Shown here piece after piece: positions 58,753 through 64,000 of a stretch of 64,000 bases of DNA (position 1 is its first letter; each line of letters begins with the position of its first letter). A program made the translations under genes and the position numbers. The notes under the pieces were generated by a model. That model was not told where the DNA came from. It searched no databases and saw nothing but the letters and a program-made list of their open reading frames with translations. Source of the stretch: Enterocloster clostridioformis. GTDB lineage: Bacteria > Bacillota > Clostridia > Lachnospirales > Lachnospiraceae. The stretch is from positions 1,860,001 through 1,924,000 of the forward strand of contig NZ_JAIWZC010000001.1 in the NCBI RefSeq assembly GCF_020297485.1, read 5' to 3'.

Positions 58753-58781
58753 AAAAGGAAGCCCGTATAAGGCTTCCTTTT
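58753..58781. terminator. Hairpin in the recombinase leader
   Basis: AAAAGGAAGCC and GGCTTCCTTTT (11-bp arms, 7-nt loop) lie 45 bp upstream of the recombinase start; on the minus strand TTTTCTAT follows. If transcription starts upstream (a TATAAT-like box lies on the minus strand at 58809-58804) it would act as an attenuator of recombinase expression; otherwise it insulates the locus. Confidence 0.6.
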
Positions 58782-58958
58782 AGCTTGGTTTTTTATTTCG
58801 TAAATTATACTTGCATTCCTGTTCTTTACCGTGCAAAAAAATATATAGCATTTTAATGTCAAAAAAAACCAAGCAGCGAACTCCCTTTGCAAAGGAAACA
58901 CGGTAGAAGGAGAATGCCGGACAGATGCCCGGCATATACAAATTGGTAAGGTTCCATA
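58782..58958. other. A/T-rich leader region
   Basis: Holds the minus-strand -10-like box at 58809-58804 and a small GCCGG/CCCGGC hairpin near 58915-58935. No gene. Confidence 0.4.
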
Positions 58959-59060
58959 TCATAATGCTTTATCTTTCAGATTGGTATATCCGTACGCGTT
59001 CACCAGCGCCTCCAGCCTCTTGCACTGCTTGCAGAACAGGCAGTCCCTGTAAGTGAGAAG
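58959..59060 (-). pseudogene. 3' fragment of a Cys-rich protein gene
   Basis: A minus-strand frame reads CLFCKQCKRLEALVNAYGYT NLKDKAL then stop, with two Cys pairs as in a zinc-binding C-terminus. No start is present and the frame closes upstream. It probably marks the end of a lost gene. Confidence 0.45.
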
Positions 59061-59082
59061 GTTCCTTTCTCAAAATAAAATA

Positions 59083-59112
59083 GACGGGAAAGTCCTTTAG
59101 GGCTTTCCCGTC
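59083..59112. terminator. Strong hairpin
   Basis: GACGGGAAAG and CTTTCCCGTC arms around CCTTTAGG-like loop sequence. No convincing T tail on either strand. Confidence 0.5.
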
Positions 59113-59260
59113 ATGCTTGGGTCTTCCCCGATAGGTGGGAATATTTTGATTAACACGGGCGGTCCACTGCTGTAGGAGTATGGGCATACAAACAGCCATG
59201 TAGAATTTCAGAATCGCAACGGGCTAATACCGGACATTTTTCTGCTAAATATAGTAAGCA

Positions 59261-60100
59261 CTAACCTTTTCTTCCAATATTTTTTAATATTTCTTGATAA
59301 TGGATTGTCGCGAGCTCACTAGTCTTGCCTTTTTTACAAAAATTAAGCTTTGCAAGTTTTGGCACAACTCTTTCCACAGGGATTTCCCCATTCACAGTTT
59401 TATCTTCCAGTGCCTTTAACGCTTCAAGAAAACGTCCGTCCTCCTTCGCGCTGTCATAGAATGACAGAATATACACATAGTAAAACAGATTATACCCCCG
59501 AAACGGATATTCAATCTGCATGAACAATGTGCCTATTCCATAGTGGCAGGGACTGATGGGCTTACGGATATTCCAGTGTTCCAACAGAAAATCAACAGCC
59601 TTATCTAATCGGGCATCCTTGTTAAAATATGGGGAATAGCGCAGCAAATCCAACACAACCAAAGTGGTATAGGGTGTTGAATATTCGGTCTCTTCGCCCC
59701 GGCCAAAGCTATATTTATTACATTTCCAGCCACCGTCTTCCTGTTGGGTATCAAGGAAGTATGCAAACGACTTTTTTATCCTGTCATCATTTGAATATCC
59801 CATATGACATAGGGTATTGACAGCTAACGCAGTTTGGCATGGATAAATCCCGCCTGTCGGAGAAGTTTTCACCCGCCCGTCCTCTTTCCAGTTACTGAAG
59901 ATAAGTCCGGCAGCATTCTTCATCACTTCATCATCAGGCGATACGCCTAATTCCAGTAGATACAATATACTTTCTAAGGTGGTATAAGGTGCGCCTTTTA
60001 ATAATTTGTGATCGATAGTAGTCCAAAAATCCGCACCATTATCATGTCTGTGTGATAAGATTGTTTCCACATCAGAGATGTATTTTTTCTCAACGCTCAT
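59261..60100 (-). CDS. Prenyltransferase/squalene-cyclase-repeat protein
   Basis: 279 residues with alpha-toroid repeats: APYTTLESILYLLELGVSPD, GGIYPCQTALAVNTLCHMGY, DTQQEDGGWKCNKYSFGRGE, STPYTTLVVLDLLRYSPYF. QxDGGW-type motifs are those of the prenyltransferase/squalene oxidase repeat, but the protein is too short for a cyclase and no DXDD motif is visible. A terpenoid- or peptide-binding role is possible. ATG with GAGGTTATATT upstream. Stand-alone gene. Confidence 0.8.
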   Translation of the reverse strand: MSVEKKYISDVETILSHRHDNGADFWTTIDHKLLKGAPYTTLESILYLLELGVSPDDEVMKNAAGLIFSNWKEDGRVKTSPTGGIYPCQTALAVNTLCHMGYSNDDRIKKSFAYFLDTQQEDGGWKCNKYSFGRGEETEYSTPYTTLVVLDLLRYSPYFNKDARLDKAVDFLLEHWNIRKPISPCHYGIGTLFMQIEYPFRGYNLFYYVYILSFYDSAKEDGRFLEALKALEDKTVNGEIPVERVVPKLAKLNFCKKGKTSELATIHYQEILKNIGRKG

Positions 60101-60239
60101 AATATAACCTCACTCCTCATTTTCATAGCTTTCGTATAGCATTTATGCGGTGCAATCACATTTTCATATCCCGCCACTTGGTCTGCGGCGTTATCTGTAT
60201 CTGCCCTATTGCTGCAAACACTGCTAAGGTCCCCCATGT

Positions 60240-60893
60240 TTAATCAAGCCTTTCTATGTTGACCGTCGCAATTGCTGATTGACCGGGTTCCCCCGTAATA
60301 AGATTTTGAGGAGCTGGTATTAGCATCATAAACCCTGCTTTTCCATATCGCGGTTCATAAGCCTGTGCGTATTCTTCCTCAATCGAAATATGCTGTACCT
60401 GACCGGCAATCATAGCCGTAATTCCTGCGCCGCTTAAATCCTGTATATCTTTCAGGGTACATTCCATATTCATAAATGCCTCTTGGATGGCTGGCGCTTG
60501 AATCGTTTTCGCATTGGTAAGTGTAAAACTTCCTATTGCGAATTCATCTGCTTCTAAATCGTTATGGTTAATCGTAGCTATTAATTTATCATAATAACTT
60601 ATCGGGAGAAAATTAATGCAGAAGCATTTTTCTCTTTTGATATTTGCATAGGTATGTGTATGCTGGTACAAATTCCCCATAACAGCAAAGAATGCAGTCT
60701 TATCTCCGTGAAAGCAGCTCCATGAGTGAAAACAAACATTCGGCTTTCCATTTTCTTTCCATGTAGTTATCGCAAATAAAACTGTAGGTATACCTGCAGT
60801 CGTTTCAAAATGCGAAAATAATGCAAACTCCTCTGGATATGAAGGCTTAAAGTATTGCGGAAAATCCTTACCAATCTCTATTTTCATTGTCAT
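60240..60893 (-). CDS. Flavin reductase-like FMN-binding protein
   Basis: 217 residues. A split-barrel flavin reductase pattern is visible: PTVLFAITTWKENGKPNVCF HSWSCF, FFAVMGNLYQHTHTYANIKR, EKCFCINFLPISYYDKLIAT, NDLEADEFAIGSFTLTNAKT and EAFMNMECTLKDIQDL. Such proteins bind FMN and transfer electrons from NAD(P)H or partner proteins. ATG with GGGGGAGATGAC upstream. Neighbour of a broken pyridoxamine-phosphate-oxidase-like gene. Confidence 0.85.
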   Translation of the reverse strand: MTMKIEIGKDFPQYFKPSYPEEFALFSHFETTAGIPTVLFAITTWKENGKPNVCFHSWSCFHGDKTAFFAVMGNLYQHTHTYANIKREKCFCINFLPISYYDKLIATINHNDLEADEFAIGSFTLTNAKTIQAPAIQEAFMNMECTLKDIQDLSGAGITAMIAGQVQHISIEEEYAQAYEPRYGKAGFMMLIPAPQNLITGEPGQSAIATVNIERLD

Positions 60894-60950
60894 CTCCCCC
60901 TATTAACTGCTATATTTTTTAATTCTGAGAACTGATACTCCTCTCATCAA

Positions 60951-61164
60951 TTATCTAAAAACCGATATCATATCTTTGTGTCCGTTGTCAATCCATTCGC
61001 TAAATGCTTTTCTCAATTTTTGCGCAATTGAAGTGTTATCTTCTTTGCAAAACCATCCCTACATTTGGAATATTATCACCAAGCGCAGCAAGGGCAATTA
61101 ATGTATCATATCCAAATCTTTCGTCCATTATTTTTTTGGCTTCTTGCGGGAACTTCTTATCCAT
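60951..61164 (-). pseudogene. Pyridoxamine 5'-phosphate oxidase-like gene with internal deletion
   Basis: The start (61164) reads MDKKFPQEAKKIMDERFGYD TLIALAALGDNIPNVG, the N-terminus of small PNPOx-family flavoproteins. After a stop, another frame carries DNTSIAQKLRKAFSEWIDNG HKD, a C-terminal motif of the same family. About 70 codons in between are missing. GGAGAAATATGCT precedes the ATG. Confidence 0.75.
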
Positions 61165-61270
61165 AGCATATTTCTCCTTAAACTGGCAATGCACTATTTT
61201 CTCTTTTCGGGCCTTGCGCAGTTAATTTATCTTTATGCCTCTGTGCACTTACAGCGCAAAGCGCGTCACT
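61165..61270. other. Intergenic
   Basis: About 105 bp upstream of the broken oxidase-like gene; no feature recognised. Confidence 0.4.
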
Positions 61271-61618
61271 TTAGTCAAAAAATTTCCCTTTAAAGAAATT
61301 CTTTTTGCCTGTTGGCTTTGCCGTAAGTCTAAACATGACACACCCATCAGGACATACGACAGTTTTACTGTACTTTCCGTCCCCACCGATATTCTCTAAA
61401 TCTCCACCGCTTCTGACAGCTTCCATAATAGGGAACATAACCATCATGCACTTAGAACAAATGCCATGTCCATCTTGATTGACCGGGCAGCCATACGTGC
61501 AAGTGTACTTATCGCCAATCTCTTCTCCATTACGGCAATACCGCTCCGTGTGATCGCCGCGCAAAAATCCAATAACTTCAATTTCCCATTCATATTCCTC
61601 ATCATACCATTTTTTCAT
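61271..61618 (-). CDS. TIGR04076-family Cys-rich protein
   Basis: 115 residues: WEIEVIGFLRGDHTERYCRN GEEIGDKYTCTYGCP, then ICSKCMMVMFPIMEAVRSGG DLENIGGDGKYSKTVVCPDG CVMFRLTA. The Cys spacing and GDGKY...CPDG.V.FRL pattern fit TIGR04076, small proteins often near redox genes; function unknown. Complete gene with AGGTATTATATG start region. Confidence 0.8.
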   Translation of the reverse strand: MKKWYDEEYEWEIEVIGFLRGDHTERYCRNGEEIGDKYTCTYGCPVNQDGHGICSKCMMVMFPIMEAVRSGGDLENIGGDGKYSKTVVCPDGCVMFRLTAKPTGKKNFFKGKFFD

Positions 61619-61758
61619 ATAATACCTCCAGTTCTATTTCATGTGTACAGTTACAAATATATAAGCTTACCCATAACTTTGTCAAGTCGCGAGCAGGAAT
61701 GTCCTTTTTACATACCATTCTTCCCTCTTATGAGACTATTATGAAAACTACGTATTCG

Positions 61759-62121
61759 TCAGCATCGCCAATCCTCCACCGACTGGTCCAGTATGTTCTG
61801 AGGCTTGTTATATCCGTGGGAAACAGCAAGGATATCCAGGCCGCCGTACTGTTTTGCGGCAAACGCAACCAATCCCTTTACCTGTTCTTCCACGGACGGG
61901 TCGGCTGCATAAGGCAGCGCCTCTCCACCTGCATCACGTATCTCCCCTGCAAGAACCTCCAGCTTTTCCTTGTTCCGTCCGGTGAGCACCACCTTTGCCC
62001 CGCACATTGCATAGGCTACCGCGATAGCTCCTCCCAGGGCGCCGGTGGCGCCGGTGACAATGGCTGTCCTGCCCTCAATGGAAAACATCTTTGCAACATA
62101 GTCTTTGTAAAAATCCACCAT
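61759..62121 (-). pseudogene. Truncated short-chain dehydrogenase (SDR)
   Basis: 120 residues from the ATG at 62121 (GGAGG 9 bp upstream). The Rossmann start is intact (GRTAIVTGATGALGGAIAVA, AKVVLTGRNKEKLEVLAGEI) up to DILAVSHGYNKPQNILDQSV EDW, then the frame ends. SDRs of the gluconate 5-dehydrogenase type are about 260 residues; the catalytic YxxxK half is absent. Follows the cupin gene (stop at 62139) by 17 bp. Confidence 0.85.
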
Positions 62122-62138
62122 ACTGAATTTCCTCCTTA

Positions 62139-62369
62139 TCATGCTTCCGGGTAGTTGATAATGACCAGCATACGGGCCGGAAGGTTACTTTCATTCTTCA
62201 GGTATCTGCCCTCAAAGGGCTTGAATGAAATGGATTCATCCTTGTGAATCACATAGGTGCTCCCCTCATTGTCCTTTACCGTCATTTCCCCCTCTAATAC
62301 GTAGTAAACTTTTTCCAGAGGATTGTCCTCATAGGCATACTCTGCCCCGCATGTCCGGAAAGAAAACAT
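62139..62369 (-). pseudogene. Cupin-domain protein, 5' end lost
   Basis: 76 residues holding one cupin motif (EKVYYVLEGEMTVKDNEGST) and the following strands. The first motif and its metal ligands, normally further upstream, are missing. There is no ribosome site at the apparent start; the sequence changes at 62370 into the leader of a divergent gene. Confidence 0.65.
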
Positions 62370-62390
62370 ACCAAAAAGGAGGTACCCACC

Positions 62391-62633
62391 ATGCCAAAAA
62401 AATCAAACCGCGGTGTCGAAGTCAATCCCTATCACTACATACTCCAATGTCTGGGCGGGAAATGGAAAATGACTCTTGCCATCCGCCAGATGACGGATAA
62501 AGGGATTCCAATTGATGCTGACAATTTTGTAGTGCATCTGTCAGAGAAATACGTGGATTCGCTCAGGGAGTATATCAAGGAGGAAAATTTATTTCAGGCA
62601 GCTCAGAGAAAACGCAATACAAAGAATGAATGA
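62391..62633 (+). pseudogene. HxlR-like N-terminus fused to another fragment
   Basis: 80 codons, AAGGAGG upstream. MPKKSNRGVEVNPYHYILQC LGGKWKMT is the N-terminus of an HxlR-type regulator (C...Y.L..LGGKWK). At about residue 29 it changes to LAIRQMTDKGIPIDADNFVV HLSEKYVDSLREYIKEE, which is not the HxlR winged helix. A deletion appears to have joined two genes in frame. Confidence 0.6.
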
Positions 62634-62872
62634 GATGGATGGCCGAGGAAGAAAAACAGCGGCTTACCCGGATTGCACAGTAATCCGAACTGCTGAAATC
62701 CTCTGCACCGCAGAGAGGAAAATAGAGAAGATAACAGAAGTTGATTTGTAAGGGGATAACAAATGAATTTTATTGATAAAGCATAAGCTGATATGAACGG
62801 TTTGGCGAGCATAATAGCCGGTTCCTTGGGTAACAGATATAATCCAATAAAAATTCGGTTCTAATGTAATCA
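62634..62872. other. No gene recognised
   Basis: About 240 bp after the fused fragment with short frames only (e.g. MAEEEKQRLTRIAQ). Probably a remnant of the gene behind the fusion. Confidence 0.45.
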
Positions 62873-62904
62873 AGGCGGGAAAGCCCTGAAACGGCTTCCC
62901 GCCC
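62873..62904. terminator. Terminator hairpin downstream of the dehydrogenase gene
   Basis: GGCGGGAAAGCC and GGCTTCCCGCC with a one-base bulge. The minus-strand dehydrogenase gene ends 70 bp away. Confidence 0.6.
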
Positions 62905-62973
62905 ATATCAAATTTGAGTGCGAAAACCACTGCCCCATCTCTGGGCACCGTGACCACAAGCAAGAAGCTTGGG

Positions 62974-63936
62974 TTATTCATTAATTACATTGACAGGTTT
63001 CCCATTTATGTATGCTTTCAGATTATCGACTGCAATATTCATCAGCCTTTGTCTGGATTCCTTAGAAGCCCAAGAAATATGAGGAGTAATGATACAGTTA
63101 TTCGCCATAAGTAATGGATTGTCTATCCTGATTGGCTCTGTGGAAACTACATCCACTGCTGCCCCGGCCACCTTACCGCTGTTAAGGGCATCTCTCAAAT
63201 CTTCTTCCACTATTAATTGCCCCCTAGAGTTGTTTATAATCATCACCCCATCCTTCATCTTAGCAATACTCTCCCTGTTGATTATTCCCTGCGTTTCCAG
63301 GAATAATGGACAATGCAGGGAAATGACATCGGAAGCAGCTAGCAACTCATCCATTTCTACATACCGACAGGTTGCGCTCTCTAAAGATTTATTTTTACGC
63401 GTATCATAAACAAGAACCTTCATTCCAAGTGCTTGGGCAATTCTTCCTGTTCCTTGTCCAATACGACCAAACCCAATAATTCCCATTGTTTTTCCTGCTA
63501 ACTCAACCAAAGGATGGTTCCAGAAACACCAATCAGGATTGTTAGTCCAATCCCCATTCTTCACGCACTCTGCATGTTCACCAATATGGTGGCATAATTC
63601 CAACAAAAGCGCAATTGCAAACTGTGATACAGCATCCGACCCATAAGTTGGAATATTAGTAACAATCACCCCAGCCTCCTTGGCAGCCTTCACGTCTACT
63701 ACATTATAACCAGTTGCCAAAACACCAATATATTTCAAATTCCGGCAGGACTCAATAGTTTTTTTTGTAATGGGTGTCTTATTGGTGTAAACCACCTGCG
63801 CATCCCCAATGCGCTCCACTATCTCCATCGAGTCTGCGGTGCGGTCATAAACTGTCAGTTTACCCAGCTTCTCAAAGCCATCCCAGCTTAAATCTCCCGG
63901 ATTCTCTGTATAACCATCCAAAATAACGATTTTCAT
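62974..63936 (-). CDS. D-2-hydroxyacid dehydrogenase (hydroxypyruvate reductase-like)
   Basis: 320 residues. NAD-binding loop TMGIIGFGRIGQGTGRIAQA with VLVYDTRKN (Asp at the end of strand 2, NAD preference). Catalytic Arg in MIINNSRGQLIVEEDLRDAL, Glu in AAVDVVSTEPIRIDNPLL, His in CIITPHISWASKESRQRL. Closest in pattern to glycerate dehydrogenase/hydroxypyruvate reductase, which reduces hydroxypyruvate or glyoxylate with NADH. Complete; ATG with GGAGGACATGA upstream. Confidence 0.9.
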   Translation of the reverse strand: MKIVILDGYTENPGDLSWDGFEKLGKLTVYDRTADSMEIVERIGDAQVVYTNKTPITKKTIESCRNLKYIGVLATGYNVVDVKAAKEAGVIVTNIPTYGSDAVSQFAIALLLELCHHIGEHAECVKNGDWTNNPDWCFWNHPLVELAGKTMGIIGFGRIGQGTGRIAQALGMKVLVYDTRKNKSLESATCRYVEMDELLAASDVISLHCPLFLETQGIINRESIAKMKDGVMIINNSRGQLIVEEDLRDALNSGKVAGAAVDVVSTEPIRIDNPLLMANNCIITPHISWASKESRQRLMNIAVDNLKAYINGKPVNVINE

Positions 63937-64000
63937 TCATGTCCTCCTCATTTCTATAAAATATTATCACGCTAATTCTGTGCCATAAACAGCATTCTCT

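Overview
The window looks like a chromosome segment of an anaerobic Firmicute of the Lachnospiraceae type (Enterocloster/Lachnoclostridium-like). This is inferred from moderate GC, strong AGGAGG ribosome sites, sigma-A promoters, VanRS-like and BsaA/SipW/class B sortase proteins, and clostridial IS and ATPase families. No rRNA, tRNA or CRISPR array was seen.

Layout. 1-21.6 kb is a decayed accessory region. It holds a broken GntR-type regulator copy, an IS110 remnant, polymorphic-toxin leftovers including an orphan TNT (NAD-glycohydrolase) domain with a likely immunity gene, a 27-residue holin-like type I toxin missed by ORF length cut-offs, a deleted IS91-like element, broken flavodoxins, two AAA_14/DUF4143 ATPases, a recombinase lacking its tyrosine, an AbiE-like toxin-antitoxin pair, and a second, rearranged copy of the first 3.4 kb. 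21.6-32.4 kb is a minus-strand transport operon: a 706-residue lipoprotein with an N-terminal domain plus solute-binding domain, a lipoprotein, a HlyD-type coiled-coil adaptor, a membrane protein, two MalF/MalG-type permeases and a MalK-type ATPase. A 1925-bp IS with an 8-bp target duplication splits the membrane protein gene. 32.6-35.2 kb is VanZ plus a VanRS-like two-component system. 35.3-43.7 kb is a signalling cassette: Hpt, hybrid histidine kinase, solute-binding lipoprotein, degenerate GGDEF protein, REC-HD-GYP protein and a divergent GntR-type regulator. A collapsed paralogue of this cassette lies at 14.2-16.7 kb.

43.8-58.7 kb is the most interesting part. It is a surface-structure locus with a giant Cna-B/fibro-slime adhesin, four SipW-dependent BsaA-like proteins, a SipW signal peptidase, an LPKTG protein and a class B sortase. 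Upstream are two regulator genes and a tyrosine recombinase. Between recombinase and regulators is a 267-bp segment bounded by perfect 30-bp inverted repeats. It contains a -10 promoter element and a 19-bp-stem terminator, so it has the layout of an invertible promoter switch; in this sequence the promoter points away from the regulators (OFF). The second regulator, a SARP/BTAD protein, is also interrupted by a run of 12 G, which suggests a second phase-variable switch. The surface structure would thus be gated twice.

58.7-64 kb holds small redox and metabolic genes (prenyltransferase-repeat protein, flavin reductase, TIGR04076 protein, D-2-hydroxyacid dehydrogenase) mixed with truncated genes (pyridoxamine-phosphate-oxidase-like, SDR, cupin, HxlR-like).
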